This document shows, piece by piece, positions 33,587-42,581 of a stretch of DNA of 64,000 nucleotides (positions are counted from its first letter, which is position 1; every line of letters begins with the position of its first letter). The notes under the pieces are model-generated. The model saw only the letters and a list, made by a program, of their open reading frames with translations. It did not search any database and had not been told where the DNA came from. The stretch is from Mycobacterium sp. ACS1612 (lineage in GTDB: Bacteria; Actinomycetota; Actinomycetes; Mycobacteriales; Mycobacteriaceae): positions 124,001 to 188,000 of the forward strand of contig NZ_LZHZ01000051.1 in the NCBI RefSeq assembly GCF_001667505.1, given 5' to 3'. The translations under genes and the position numbers were made by a program.

Positions 33587-34522
33587 CTAAAACGGCAGCG
33601 GATGGTCGAATTTCGCCCGAAGAAGCCCGCACACCTCGGCGATGGCCAGCCTGCCCCGTGCGGTGGCGTCGGAGCGCATCAGGAAACCGTGGTACATGCC
33701 GGGGTAACGGGTGAGGGTGGTCTGCACCCGTGCGTCGCGCAGTCGTGTCGCGTAGCGCTCACCCCAGTCGCGGATCGGGTCGCATTCGCCGGTGACGACG
33801 ATCGCCGGTGGCAGCCCGGTCAGATCGGTGGCGTAGGCGGGCACCCGGTAGGGGTCGTGCGGCGCGCCCGCGCCGCTGTCGGCGAGGTCGTGCATGTAGA
33901 TGATGTCGTCGACGGAGAGCATCGGTGCATCGGCCATCGCCGTCATCGACGGCGCGGCCATGTCGCGATCCAGGCCGGGGTACATCAGCACCTGACAGCA
34001 GATGTCCGGCCCGTCGTGGTCGCGGGCGGCCAACGCCACCGCCGCTGCCAGCGAGCCGCCCGCGCTGTCGCCGACGACCGCCAACCTGCCGGGGTCGACG
34101 CCGATCCGGCCGGCATTGTCCGCGACCCACGCGGTCGCCGAGTAGGCGTCGTCGAACTGTGCGGGCGGCGGATTCTCCGGTGCGAGTCGGTAATCGACGG
34201 ACACCACGGTGGCGTTGGAGAGCGCCGCCAGTGTCCGGGCGAGTGGCTCGAATGAGTGGTTGGAGCCCAGAACCATCCCGCCGCCGTGGAAGTAGAGCAG
34301 CACAGGGGCCTTGGCCTGTGCGGTGGGGCGGTAGATGCGCAATGGAATGGGTCCCGTCGGGCCTGGCGCCGCGCAGTCCTCGACGACGGCCATCACGGGC
34401 ATCGTGTCAGGCAGGGGAGCGGTTTCGATCGCCTGCCGCACCGCCGCGAGCCCGCGCTGTCGCATCGGGGGGACGACCCCGAAGGACCCGACGCGCGCGG
34501 CGGCGTCGGGGTCGAGGCTCAT
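33587..34522 (-). CDS. HSL/GDXG-family alpha/beta-hydrolase (esterase) 1
   Basis: 311-residue hormone-sensitive-lipase-type esterase. The oxyanion motif is YFHGGGMVLGS (about residue 77), the nucleophile motif VVGDSAGGSLAAA (about residue 148), the acid is in the GECDPIRDWG segment and the catalytic His in YPGMYHGFLM. It is a cytosolic carboxylesterase. In this island a likely use is hydrolysis of esters formed by the Baeyer-Villiger monooxygenases. The ATG at 34522 overlaps the upstream SDR stop (ATGA); it is third in the NTF2-SDR-esterase operon. Confidence 0.85.
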   Translation of the reverse strand: MSLDPDAAARVGSFGVVPPMRQRGLAAVRQAIETAPLPDTMPVMAVVEDCAAPGPTGPIPLRIYRPTAQAKAPVLLYFHGGGMVLGSNHSFEPLARTLAALSNATVVSVDYRLAPENPPPAQFDDAYSATAWVADNAGRIGVDPGRLAVVGDSAGGSLAAAVALAARDHDGPDICCQVLMYPGLDRDMAAPSMTAMADAPMLSVDDIIYMHDLADSGAGAPHDPYRVPAYATDLTGLPPAIVVTGECDPIRDWGERYATRLRDARVQTTLTRYPGMYHGFLMRSDATARGRLAIAEVCGLLRAKFDHPLPF

Positions 34523-35379
34523 TGGTCGGCCGGTTCGAACCGGCGGCCGGTCCGTAACGCCGGAGGCCGTTGGGAGGCAAGGACTTCGGCGCGCTCAACC
34601 ATCGCTGATCCGACATACTCCGGCTGGGTCAACAGGTAGAACCGCCCTTCGGCGGCCTGCTCGAAGACAACCTCGGCGGCGGCGAGGGGGTCCATCGCGG
34701 CTGCTTTGATGTCGAGCATGGCCTCGCGCTGGGACTCGGCGGCAGCGGTGTCGCCGTCGCTGACGCCGCCCGCGGCTTCGAAGATGTTGGACACCACTGC
34801 GCCCGGCAGCACGGCCTGCACGTGAATGTGCCGGTGCCCGGCATGCTGGATCTCGAGGTGCAGACACTCGGTGAGCGCGAGGACAGCGTGCTTGCTCATG
34901 ATGTACGGCGCCTGCAGCGGCACCACGGCGACGCCGCCGATCGACGAGAGATTCCACACCCAAGCCGGCGTGCCCGCCTCGATCATCCCCGGCAGGAACG
35001 CGCGGATGCCGTGGAAGACGCCGCTGACGTTGATGTCGACAACGCGGTGCCAATTCTCGACGGGCGTGTCCCACAGGTATCCGAACTGCTCGACACCGGC
35101 ATTGTTGACAAGCAGCCGGACCCCACCGACCTCGCGATGGACGAAGGCGGCGAGGTCGGCCACTGCTCCGGCATCTCGGACATCGCACACGGCGTCCACG
35201 GCGCAGCCGCCCGCGCTTTGCAATTCATCACGCAACTCCGCGACCGCGTCCGCGTCGATATCGGCGAGCACGACCGTCATGCCCAGCGCGCTGGCGTGCC
35301 GGGCCAACCCGGCCCCGATGCCGTCACCGGCGCCGGTGATGACGGCGATGCCGCCGCCGAAGGTGTCGCGGGCGTTCAT
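34519..35379 (-). CDS. SDR-family oxidoreductase (esterase operon)
   Basis: 286-residue classical SDR: VITGAGDGIGAGLA, LVNNAGVEQFG, a catalytic Ser in NLSSIGG and the Tyr-x3-Lys motif as YIMSK (about residue 160). Asp in LADIDADA after beta2 suggests NAD(H). It would oxidise an alcohol or reduce a ketone. The ATG at 35379 overlaps the stop of the NTF2-like gene, and its stop overlaps the esterase start, so the three genes are a translationally coupled unit. Longer readings through the NTF2-like gene were rejected. Confidence 0.82.
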   Translation of the reverse strand: MNARDTFGGGIAVITGAGDGIGAGLARHASALGMTVVLADIDADAVAELRDELQSAGGCAVDAVCDVRDAGAVADLAAFVHREVGGVRLLVNNAGVEQFGYLWDTPVENWHRVVDINVSGVFHGIRAFLPGMIEAGTPAWVWNLSSIGGVAVVPLQAPYIMSKHAVLALTECLHLEIQHAGHRHIHVQAVLPGAVVSNIFEAAGGVSDGDTAAAESQREAMLDIKAAAMDPLAAAEVVFEQAAEGRFYLLTQPEYVGSAMVERAEVLASQRPPALRTGRRFEPADQ

Positions 35380-35873
35380 TCGCTCGAAGAACTCGGCGCG
35401 GCCGCGTTCTTCGCGGCGCTGTATTCGGCGAACGGAACCGAATCCTCGGCGTCGAGCAGCACCGTCATCGATGTGAACACCAGGCCGTGTTCCGCCCGCC
35501 GGATGCCGACGTCGACGACACCACTCGATACGTCGAACGGGATGTTGTTGGTGACTTGGTTGACGTACAGGTAGAAGCGGGCCTTGGTGACCTCCCCGTC
35601 GACACCGGTGCGGAAGATGTTGGTCGCGTGATGGCGCAACGGATAAGGGTTTTCGTTGCGGTGTCGGGTGAGCCACGCCAGCGTTTCCGCGCCGCCGTTC
35701 AATTCGGCGGCGAGCAACTCCTCGAAAGGGCAGTCGCCGGAGACCGAACGGCTGAGGTAGGCCATCTCGTCGCCGATGCGCACCGCCAACTCGGCGAAGT
35801 GGCCCTGGTCGTAGTGGTACCAGAAGCCCGCAATGAACTCCTGGATCTCGGGCAGCGTGATCTCGTGGCTCAT
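35376..35873 (-). CDS. NTF2-like/SnoaL-type small domain protein
   Basis: 165-residue protein with a cone-shaped NTF2-like fold pattern (EIQEFIAGFWYHYDQGHFAELA at the N-terminus, RHHATNIFRTGVDGEV-TKARFYLYVNQ strands, FTSMTVLLDAED). The family includes Delta5-3-ketosteroid isomerase, bile-acid dehydratases and ring-hydroxylating dioxygenase beta subunits. That makes a catalytic role on a steroid plausible, but a specific reaction cannot be assigned. I chose the ATG at 35873 over a TTG at 35885. It leads a coupled operon with the SDR and esterase 1. Confidence 0.6.
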   Translation of the reverse strand: MSHEITLPEIQEFIAGFWYHYDQGHFAELAVRIGDEMAYLSRSVSGDCPFEELLAAELNGGAETLAWLTRHRNENPYPLRHHATNIFRTGVDGEVTKARFYLYVNQVTNNIPFDVSSGVVDVGIRRAEHGLVFTSMTVLLDAEDSVPFAEYSAAKNAAAPSSSSE

Positions 35874-35921
35874 ACATCGAGTCAACCGCCGTGCGGTGTT
35901 ACCCGGCGTAGCGGTGCCCGG

Positions 35922-37496
35922 TCAGTGGAACATGTTCTGTTCGGTGCCGAACCGGGTCCGCAGGTCGCGTTTCAGCAATTTGCCGCTCGGGTTCTTCGGC
36001 AGTGTTTCGACGAAGAACACCCGCTTGGGTGTTTTGTAGCCGGCCAGGTGGCCGCGGCAATGGGCGATCAACTCGTCGGCGGTCGGGCAGGCGCCGTCGC
36101 GTGTGACCACCGCCGCCACCACGGCCTCCACCCAGACCGGGTGGGGGACACCGAAAACCGCGACTTCCTGCACCGCGGTGTGCTGGTAGAGGACCTCTTC
36201 GACCTCGCGGCTTGCGACGTTCTCGCCCCCGGTTTTGATCATGTCCTTCTTGCGGTCCACCACGTGCAGCAGTCCGAACTCGTCGTAATAGCCGAGATCT
36301 CCAGAGTGAAACCAGCCGCCACGAAACGCTTCGGCGGTGCGCATGGGGTCGTCGAGGTAACCCAGCATCAGGTGCGGGCCGCGGTGCGCGATCTCGCCGA
36401 CGGTGCCATTAACGACAGGCGTACCGTCCTCGTCGAGAATGACGGTTTCGACGTTGATGGCGGGCCGTCCCGCCGCGCCGGCATGGTCGCGCTGCTCGTT
36501 CGGACCGAGCACGCTTGCCAGCGGGGCCATCTCGGTCTGTCCGTAGAAGTTCCACAACTGTAGACCGGGGAGCCGGTCACGGATCTCGTGCAGAACCTCG
36601 GTGGGCATTGCGGAGGCGCCGTAATACCCCTTCCGCAGGCTGCCCAGGTCGACCTGATCGAACACCGGCGAGCGAAGCAGAGCAATCCAGATCGTCGGCG
36701 GCGCAAAGTAGTTGGTCACCTGATGCGTCTCGATGCCACGCAGGATCACGTCGGGATCGGGACGCGCAACGATGATGCTGGTCGCGCCGAGATAGACGTC
36801 GGTAGCCAGGAAGTTGTCCAGCTGCGCACAATGGTAGAGCGGCATCGAGTGGATCTCGACGTCGTCGGCCGACATCGCGCCTGCCACGATCGTGCTCACG
36901 TAATTGGACATCAGACTGCGGCTGGAGTGCATCACGCCCTTCGGACGAGACTCCGTGCCGCTCGTGTACATCAGCCGCAGCAACTGGTCATCGGCGACGT
37001 CGACGTCCGGCGGGGGCGTCGTGGTGGAGAGCCAGTCCGCGAAATCGTTCCAGTCATCCGGTGCCCGCTGCCCGTCAGAGATCAGTGCAACCTTGGTCAG
37101 AACCGTTGCGTTGCTGGTCATCGCCTCCTCGGCCGTGGTGATCAGATCGTGCTCGGCGATCAAACCGCGAACCCCGCTGTGCGCCAGTATGTACGCGATC
37201 TCCCCGGAAGTCAGCATGAAGTTGATCGGCACCAAAACCACCGCCGCCCTGGCAGTGGCGAACGCCAGCACCGCGTACTGCCAGCAGTTGCGTGCCAGCA
37301 GGGCGAGTCGATCACCGGGCGAAAACCCGTTGTCCCGCAACGCTGCCGCGGCGCGATCGACGAGGTCGTCGAATTCGGCGAACGTCAGCGTAAGGTCGCC
37401 GTCGACGATCGCGATCTTGTCGGGACATCGACGTGCGGAGCGTCGGGGAATGTCACCCAGTGAGTGGCTGCGCACCTGCATATCGTCGTCCTTCAC
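35922..37496 (-). CDS. Acyl-CoA synthetase (FadD-type AMP-forming ligase)
   Basis: 524-residue ANL-superfamily ligase. The P-loop YTSGTESRPKG is at about residue 170, the adenine motif NFYGQTEMAPL at about 295, the hinge WFHSGDLGYYDEFGLLHVVDRKKDMIKTGGEN region around 400, and the C-terminal catalytic Lys in NPSGKLLKRDLR. It activates a carboxylic acid as CoA thioester, here perhaps a steroid-derived or short-chain acid from ring or ester cleavage. The GTG at 37496 overlaps the FadE stop (GTGA), so both are made together. An in-frame ATG at 37481 is an alternative start. Confidence 0.85.
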   Translation of the reverse strand: MKDDDMQVRSHSLGDIPRRSARRCPDKIAIVDGDLTLTFAEFDDLVDRAAAALRDNGFSPGDRLALLARNCWQYAVLAFATARAAVVLVPINFMLTSGEIAYILAHSGVRGLIAEHDLITTAEEAMTSNATVLTKVALISDGQRAPDDWNDFADWLSTTTPPPDVDVADDQLLRLMYTSGTESRPKGVMHSSRSLMSNYVSTIVAGAMSADDVEIHSMPLYHCAQLDNFLATDVYLGATSIIVARPDPDVILRGIETHQVTNYFAPPTIWIALLRSPVFDQVDLGSLRKGYYGASAMPTEVLHEIRDRLPGLQLWNFYGQTEMAPLASVLGPNEQRDHAGAAGRPAINVETVILDEDGTPVVNGTVGEIAHRGPHLMLGYLDDPMRTAEAFRGGWFHSGDLGYYDEFGLLHVVDRKKDMIKTGGENVASREVEEVLYQHTAVQEVAVFGVPHPVWVEAVVAAVVTRDGACPTADELIAHCRGHLAGYKTPKRVFFVETLPKNPSGKLLKRDLRTRFGTEQNMFH

Positions 37497-38650
37497 CGAT
37501 TCGGCGCGAGGTCGAGGTCCCGCCCGATGATCTCGCGCATGATCTCCGAGGTGCCCCCGTAGACCCGGGTGACGCGGGCATCGATCGCCGAGCGTGCGAT
37601 CGGATACTCCCGCATGTAGCCGTAGCCGCCAAACAACTGTTGACACGAATCGAGGCAACGGAATTCCATTTCGGTCGCCCACAGCTTGGCTTTCGCGGCG
37701 TCGGCGGGTGATAGCCGTCCGGCGTTGAGTTCGATGACGCAGCGATCGATGAAGGCTTCGGCGACCGACACCTCGGTGGCCACGTCGGCGAGCACGAATC
37801 GGGTGTTCTGCAGGGAACCGATGGGCTTACCGAACGCGGTGCGCTCGCGCACGTGGTCGACGGTCCAGCCCAGGGCCGCACGGGCACGTCCGAGGCTGCC
37901 CACGGCGATCTGCATCCGTTCCTGCGCAAGGTTTTTCATCATGTAGTCGAAGCCGCGGCCGACGTCGCCCAACACGTTGGCCTTCGGCACCTTCACATCC
38001 GTGAACACCAGCTCGGAGGTGTCCTGGCAGCGCAGCCCCAGCTTGTCGAGATTGCGGCCGCGTTCGAACCCGGGCATGCCGCGTTCGAGCACCATCAGGG
38101 TAAGGCCGCAGTGCCGGTCGGGCGATGTCCGGACCGCGGTGATCACCAGATCGGCGTTCTGCCCGTTGGTGATGAACGTCTTCGCGCCGTTGACCACGAA
38201 ATGGTCGCCGGCGTCGACGGCGGCCGTGCGGATGCCGGCTACGTCGGATCCCGCACCGGGTTCGGTCATGCCGATGGCTGCGATCAGCTCGCCGCGCACG
38301 AAGCCGGGCAGCCAGCGTTCTTGCTGTTCGGGTGAGGTCAAATCGGCCAGGTATGGCAGGCAAATGTCGTTGTGGACAGCGAAACTCAAGCCGACCGCAC
38401 CGCAGTCCGCGTCCATGAACGCCTCGATCAGGGCCTGGTTGTAACGGAAATCGCGGGCGCCGACGCCGCCGAAGCGTTCGTCTGCGGCAAAGCCGAGCAA
38501 CCCAACGGCACCGGCGTTGGAAAAGGTCTCCCGCGGAATGATGCCGTCCCCCTCCCAGTCGGCAATGTACGGCGCGATCTCCTTGACCGCGAAATCTCCT
38601 GCCAGCTCGGCGAACGCACGGTGGTCTGAGTCGTAGTGCACCCGGTGCAT
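37493..38650 (-). CDS. Acyl-CoA dehydrogenase (FadE-type)
   Basis: 385-residue flavoprotein. Standard motifs are GMTEPGAGSDVAGIRT (about residue 125), FITNGQNAD (about residue 160) and the C-terminal VYGGTSEIMREIIGRDL, whose Glu is the usual catalytic base of acyl-CoA dehydrogenases. It is therefore a true dehydrogenase, unlike the HsaA-like protein at 48111-49292. It precedes the FadD gene in the same operon. The ATG at 38650 has a TACGCT hexamer 6 bases upstream and no Shine-Dalgarno. It is divergent from BVMO 1, with a perfect 12-base palindrome between. Confidence 0.87.
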   Translation of the reverse strand: MHRVHYDSDHRAFAELAGDFAVKEIAPYIADWEGDGIIPRETFSNAGAVGLLGFAADERFGGVGARDFRYNQALIEAFMDADCGAVGLSFAVHNDICLPYLADLTSPEQQERWLPGFVRGELIAAIGMTEPGAGSDVAGIRTAAVDAGDHFVVNGAKTFITNGQNADLVITAVRTSPDRHCGLTLMVLERGMPGFERGRNLDKLGLRCQDTSELVFTDVKVPKANVLGDVGRGFDYMMKNLAQERMQIAVGSLGRARAALGWTVDHVRERTAFGKPIGSLQNTRFVLADVATEVSVAEAFIDRCVIELNAGRLSPADAAKAKLWATEMEFRCLDSCQQLFGGYGYMREYPIARSAIDARVTRVYGGTSEIMREIIGRDLDLAPNR

Positions 38651-38656
38651 GACCGA

Positions 38657-38662
38657 AGCGTA
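38657..38662 (-). promoter_or_regulatory. -10 element of fadE-fadD (leaderless)
   Basis: TACGCT, 6 bases before the ATG at 38650. Confidence 0.5.
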
Positions 38663-38683
38663 GGCACCCGTGCGGGGCCGAAA

Positions 38684-38695
38684 GGACACGTGTCC
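38684..38695. promoter_or_regulatory. Palindrome between fadE and BVMO 1
   Basis: GGACACGTGTCC, a perfect 12-base palindrome 33 bases from the fadE start and 56 bases from the BVMO start. Suitable as an operator for a dimeric regulator controlling both directions. Confidence 0.5.
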
Positions 38696-38751
38696 CGCTC
38701 AGTAGACAACCCCGACGATGACCGACGCGCGCTGTCCGATACTCGCTTGTC

Positions 38752-40635
38752 GTGACGACCGATCCTGATGAGCTGCGGGCCCATCTGCACGATGCCGATC
38801 CCGGTGTGCTCGTTGCGGTGTTGGCGCAGTTGACTGGTGATGCCTCGGTGATCGATCGGTTCAGCCCCGCGATTTCCTATGTGCCGGACCCGCCGGAGCG
38901 TGCAGCCGTCACCGACCCTGACACGGCGGAGGCGCTCACGGCCGCGGTCATCGAGGCGCTACGCACGCCTCAGGATGCCGGCGCGGCCGACAACCGCGAA
39001 TTGTTCGTCCGGTTGCTGCCGGTCGTACTGGGCTCAGACGTCGACGACGAGCACGTCGACCTGCTGCTCGAGCAGGGCGGCTTTCACCTGTCGCAGCCGA
39101 CATTGCCGCGCACGGTGCCCATCCCCGACACCGTGAACATCGCCATCGTCGGAGCCGGCCTCGCAGGCACCATCACTGCGCTGGCGGCGGCGGACGCCGG
39201 CGTCGCTTATGAGATCTTCGATCGGAATACCGAAGTCGGCGGCACCTGGTTGACCACTGTCTACCCCGGCATCGGCGTGGACACCCCATCGGCCTATTAC
39301 TCGCTGTCCCGCGAGGTGAACCCGGACTGGTCCAGCTACTACCCGCAGGGCGCGGAGTACCAGGCGTATCTGGTGGCGCTGGCCGATAAACACGGACTGC
39401 GCGAACACACCCGGTTCCGCACCGAGGTCGAGGCCCTGTGGTGGGACGAGGACCGCAGGCAGTGGCAGATCCACTCGGTGGACGGTGACGGCAACCGCGA
39501 CGTCAGCTACGCGAGCGTCGTCGTCACGGCGGCCGGTTACCTCAACCGGCCGCGCTGGCCGGAGCTGCCCGGCCGGGACACATTCACGGGCATCAGCATG
39601 CACTCGGCGCGATGGGATCCGTCCGTGGACCTCGCCGGTAAACGAGTCGCGATCATCGGGGCGGGCTGCACCGCTGTGCAGATCGTCGACGCTTGCGTCG
39701 ACGAGGTCGAGCACCTGACGGTGTTCCAGCGCCAACCGCACTGGGTCGCGCCGCGTAAGCGGCTCACCGATGACGTGCCTGAGCACCGTCGCTATCTGGG
39801 CAGGCACCTGCCGTATTACGCCAACTGGCACCGGCTGAAGTCCTATTGGGGGACCGCAGACAACAACTATCCGATCATCCTGCGGGACCCCGAATGGGCG
39901 AAGGACCACCTGTCGATCTCAGCGGCCAATGACGTGCTGCTGCAGATGTGTCTGGACTACATCGACCGAACATTCGGTGCAGGAACGGAATTGGCGAAGA
40001 AGGTGACCCCGGACTTCGCGCCATACGGCAAGCGCATCATCCGCGATCCCGGCGGCTACTATGCCGCCCTGACGCGAGAGCACGTCGATGTGGAGGCCAG
40101 CGAACCCGCCGCGGTCAACGCCGACGGCATCGTCACCGCCGACGGCAGACAACTCGATCTCGACGTCATCATCTACGCCACCGGATACCACCTTGACTTC
40201 CTCTCGACGGTGGACATTCGCGGCCGCAGTGACAAGAAGCTGTCCGAGGAGTGGGGAAACAACCCGCGGTCTTACCGCGGCGGCACGGTACCCGGATTTC
40301 CGAACCTGTTCATCAACTCGGCGCCCAACTACAGCCCCGGACACGGTGCCGGAGCGAACTTTTCGATGGAAGTCATGGCCCACTACGTCATCGAGTGCCT
40401 GCAGCTGATGGCGCTGTGCGGGGCCACGACGATTGAAGTGACGCAGCAGGCCTACGACGACTATGTGGCCGGCATCGATGAGGCGATGGCGGGCACGGTG
40501 TGGTGTCACACACCGAATGCGCACACTTACTACCGCTCCGGTTCAGGCCGCGTGGTGGTCGCCACCCCATACCGGTTGGTGGACATGTGGCGGCAGCATC
40601 GCGCACCGATCGAAGAACACTTCCTCCTGCGATGA
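38752..40635 (+). CDS. Baeyer-Villiger monooxygenase 1 (HAPMO-like, with N-terminal extension)
   Basis: 627-residue flavin monooxygenase. About 125 residues of helical N-terminal extension precede the first nucleotide motif (IAIVGAGLAGTITALAAADAG), as in 4-hydroxyacetophenone monooxygenase. GGTWLTTVYPGIGVDTPSAYY follows. The Baeyer-Villiger fingerprint is FTGISMHSARWDP (F-x-G-x3-H-x3-W), and the NADPH motif VAIIGAGCTAVQI is at about residue 300. It inserts oxygen next to a ketone to form an ester, using FAD, NADPH and O2. The GTG start at 38752 fits; an SDR gene overlaps its stop (ATGA). Its substrate may be a steroid side-chain or ring ketone. Confidence 0.88.
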   Translation: MTTDPDELRAHLHDADPGVLVAVLAQLTGDASVIDRFSPAISYVPDPPERAAVTDPDTAEALTAAVIEALRTPQDAGAADNRELFVRLLPVVLGSDVDDEHVDLLLEQGGFHLSQPTLPRTVPIPDTVNIAIVGAGLAGTITALAAADAGVAYEIFDRNTEVGGTWLTTVYPGIGVDTPSAYYSLSREVNPDWSSYYPQGAEYQAYLVALADKHGLREHTRFRTEVEALWWDEDRRQWQIHSVDGDGNRDVSYASVVVTAAGYLNRPRWPELPGRDTFTGISMHSARWDPSVDLAGKRVAIIGAGCTAVQIVDACVDEVEHLTVFQRQPHWVAPRKRLTDDVPEHRRYLGRHLPYYANWHRLKSYWGTADNNYPIILRDPEWAKDHLSISAANDVLLQMCLDYIDRTFGAGTELAKKVTPDFAPYGKRIIRDPGGYYAALTREHVDVEASEPAAVNADGIVTADGRQLDLDVIIYATGYHLDFLSTVDIRGRSDKKLSEEWGNNPRSYRGGTVPGFPNLFINSAPNYSPGHGAGANFSMEVMAHYVIECLQLMALCGATTIEVTQQAYDDYVAGIDEAMAGTVWCHTPNAHTYYRSGSGRVVVATPYRLVDMWRQHRAPIEEHFLLR

Positions 40636-41519
40636 GTAAAAAGTTGGCCGGCAAAACGGCTTTGGTGACGGGAAGCAGCCGGGGCATCGGGCGGGCGATC
40701 GCGCAGCGATTCGCCGCCGAGGGCGCGATGGTGGTCGTGACCGCACGTGCCTTCGAACCGTCGCCATCTGTCCGGGCGGGGTCAGCGCTGGCGATTCCGG
40801 GCACCATCGGTGAAACCGTCGAACTGATCGAGAGCGCCGGGGGGACGGCGTTCGCTGTGGCTGCAGATCTGGAGGACACCGACCAACGTGACCGGCTGGT
40901 GGATGAGGTGCTCGACCGCACCGGTCGGATCGACGTGCTGGTCAACAATGCAGGATTCGCGGATTACCGCCTTGTGGAGGACATGTCGATGGACACGTTC
41001 GACCGCACAGTCGAGCATTACCTGCGCACGCCGTTCGTGCTCACCCGAGCAGCGTTGCCGCACATGCGTGAAGAGGGCGCCGGGTGGATCGTCAACATCG
41101 GGTCCGTGACCGGCATCGCGCCGGTGCGTCCGTACCGCGAGTACAACAAGTCGTCCGGCGATGTGGTGTATGCGTCGATGAAGGCCGCACTGCATCGGTT
41201 CACCCAGGGGGTGGCCGCCGAGTTGCTGGACGCAAACATCGCCGTCAACTGTGTCGGTCCGTCCACCGCCGTCCGCACTCCCGGCGCATCTCAACTGATC
41301 CCGGACACTTTTCCGACCGAGCCCGTCGAGTATCTGGCGGAGACGGTGCTGGCGATGTGTCACCTTCCGGCCGCCGAGCGCACCGGCCTGGTGGCGTTCA
41401 GCCTGCACTATCCATGGTCACAGAACCTGCCTGTGCACAGTCTCGACGGTTCTTCGGTGCTACCGCCGCTGGAACCGCCGCCGACGGCGAACCCGAACAT
41501 CCTGCCCGGCGGAATCTAG
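40632..41519 (+). CDS. SDR-family oxidoreductase (BVMO-linked)
   Basis: 295-residue SDR. VTGSSRGIGRAIAQRF (residues ~13-28), VNNAGFADY, a Ser in NIGSVTG, and YASMK (about residue 180) as catalytic Tyr-x3-Lys. It has an insertion after beta2 (about 20 residues, PSPSVRAGSALAIPG) and a proline-rich C-terminal tail, which make it longer than typical SDRs. The ATG at 40632 overlaps the BVMO stop, so the pair likely supplies or removes a ketone for the Baeyer-Villiger reaction. Its stop overlaps that of the convergent Dabb-like gene. Confidence 0.82.
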   Translation: MSKKLAGKTALVTGSSRGIGRAIAQRFAAEGAMVVVTARAFEPSPSVRAGSALAIPGTIGETVELIESAGGTAFAVAADLEDTDQRDRLVDEVLDRTGRIDVLVNNAGFADYRLVEDMSMDTFDRTVEHYLRTPFVLTRAALPHMREEGAGWIVNIGSVTGIAPVRPYREYNKSSGDVVYASMKAALHRFTQGVAAELLDANIAVNCVGPSTAVRTPGASQLIPDTFPTEPVEYLAETVLAMCHLPAAERTGLVAFSLHYPWSQNLPVHSLDGSSVLPPLEPPPTANPNILPGGI

Positions 41520-42142
41520 CGCAGAACCGGTGTCTCGCAATGGCAGAAGCTATGGCAGACCCGATCGCGAACGATGACATCGGGACATTCGGGGTCGAAC
41601 CAGCGGTCGATCACCGCCCAGTGGATCGGGTGCATGAGGTAGGGGCCCATCAGCCCACCGACGTCGGTGAACTCCTGCTCGAAGACGTGTGTCCACGGTG
41701 TCGTTCCCACCGGGTCGACGACCCGGCTCAACTGCCAGGCGGTGATGGTGTTCACGTACCGCGGCATCAGCCGCAATTCGTCCTCGAAACGACCGACGGT
41801 GTCCGTGTCGGCAGCGGGATCCACCCGCAATAGCAGCGACCGATAGACGCGGCCAGCCTGGTTGCCGCTACAAGAAGCGGTGCCCGAATAAGAGGCTCCG
41901 TTGACACGGGTGATCGAGGGATCGGTCAGCATCGCGGCGAAAGCTGTTTCGACGGACCGCCATTGCTCTTCGCCGTTGAAGCGCAGGTGCACCAGGATGT
42001 CGCCGCCGTTGCGGACACCCGGCAGCGTTGGCGCGACGAGCTGGTGTCGCGCTCCGGTGCCTGCGGCCGCGGCCCGCGCCGTGGTGAGCACCCGGTCACG
42101 GTCGACCTCCGCGACGTCGAGCAGCCGGGTGACGCTATACAT
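41516..42142 (-). CDS. Dabb/ABM-like ferredoxin-fold barrel protein, double length
   Basis: 208-residue protein that looks like two ferredoxin-like alpha+beta-barrel halves. The second half has the motif set of stress-responsive A/B barrel (Dabb) proteins: SLLLRVDPAADTDTVGRFEDELRLMP, then WTHVFEQEFTDVGGL and GPYLMHPIHWAVIDRWF. Dabb proteins include aromatases and small cofactor-free oxygenases or isomerases, so a role on an aromatic or enol intermediate is possible. The ATG at 42142 overlaps the upstream small gene's end by 8 bases, suggesting the two work together. No precise function is claimed. Confidence 0.65.
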   Translation of the reverse strand: MYSVTRLLDVAEVDRDRVLTTARAAAAGTGARHQLVAPTLPGVRNGGDILVHLRFNGEEQWRSVETAFAAMLTDPSITRVNGASYSGTASCSGNQAGRVYRSLLLRVDPAADTDTVGRFEDELRLMPRYVNTITAWQLSRVVDPVGTTPWTHVFEQEFTDVGGLMGPYLMHPIHWAVIDRWFDPECPDVIVRDRVCHSFCHCETPVLR

Positions 42143-42482
42143 CGCACAGCTTCTCGACGTCGTCAGCAGCGGCGGCCACGCTGCGGGTGCGGTCGGACAC
42201 GAGTTCGCCGATGCCGTCCCACCACGATCCGAGCGTGGGGTCGGGGCGACCCTGCCACGTCATCTCCCACCACGCCTGCGCGCTCGGCAGTGACCAGATG
42301 ATGGTCACCGTGTTCGACCGATCGTCGAACCAGATCGGTGGGCTGACCAACACGTCTCGAAGCGTCATGCCGCGAGCGCGCGCGCCAGGGGCGTAATCGC
42401 TGAGATAGGTGTCGACAAACGCCCTGGCGCACCCCGGCCGGGTCACCACCCGGTCGACCACGAATACCGCACCCTCAGCCAT
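42135..42482 (-). CDS. Small ABM/Dabb-like protein
   Basis: 115-residue protein beginning AEGAVFVVDRVVTRPGCARAFVDTYLSDYAPG, with a W-rich second half (SAQAWWEMTWQGRP, WWDGIGELV). The strand-helix pattern is that of an antibiotic-biosynthesis-monooxygenase-type ferredoxin fold. It is probably a partner of the double-length Dabb protein with which it overlaps. The ATG at 42482 has a TACCCT hexamer 6 bases upstream and is leaderless. It is divergent from the OYE-family gene. Confidence 0.6.
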   Translation of the reverse strand: MAEGAVFVVDRVVTRPGCARAFVDTYLSDYAPGARARGMTLRDVLVSPPIWFDDRSNTVTIIWSLPSAQAWWEMTWQGRPDPTLGSWWDGIGELVSDRTRSVAAAADDVEKLCDV

Positions 42483-42488
42483 GAGCCG

Positions 42489-42494
42489 AGGGTA
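42489..42494 (-). promoter_or_regulatory. -10 element of the ABM/Dabb pair (leaderless)
   Basis: TACCCT, 6 bases before the ATG at 42482. Confidence 0.45.
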
Positions 42495-42581
42495 GAGACG
42501 CGGTCGAGCGTGGCGGACCGGCCTTCCCGGCCATTGGGAGGACGCCTTGGGCCTGGGGCCCGCTCGGGTGACGCTGTGGGG

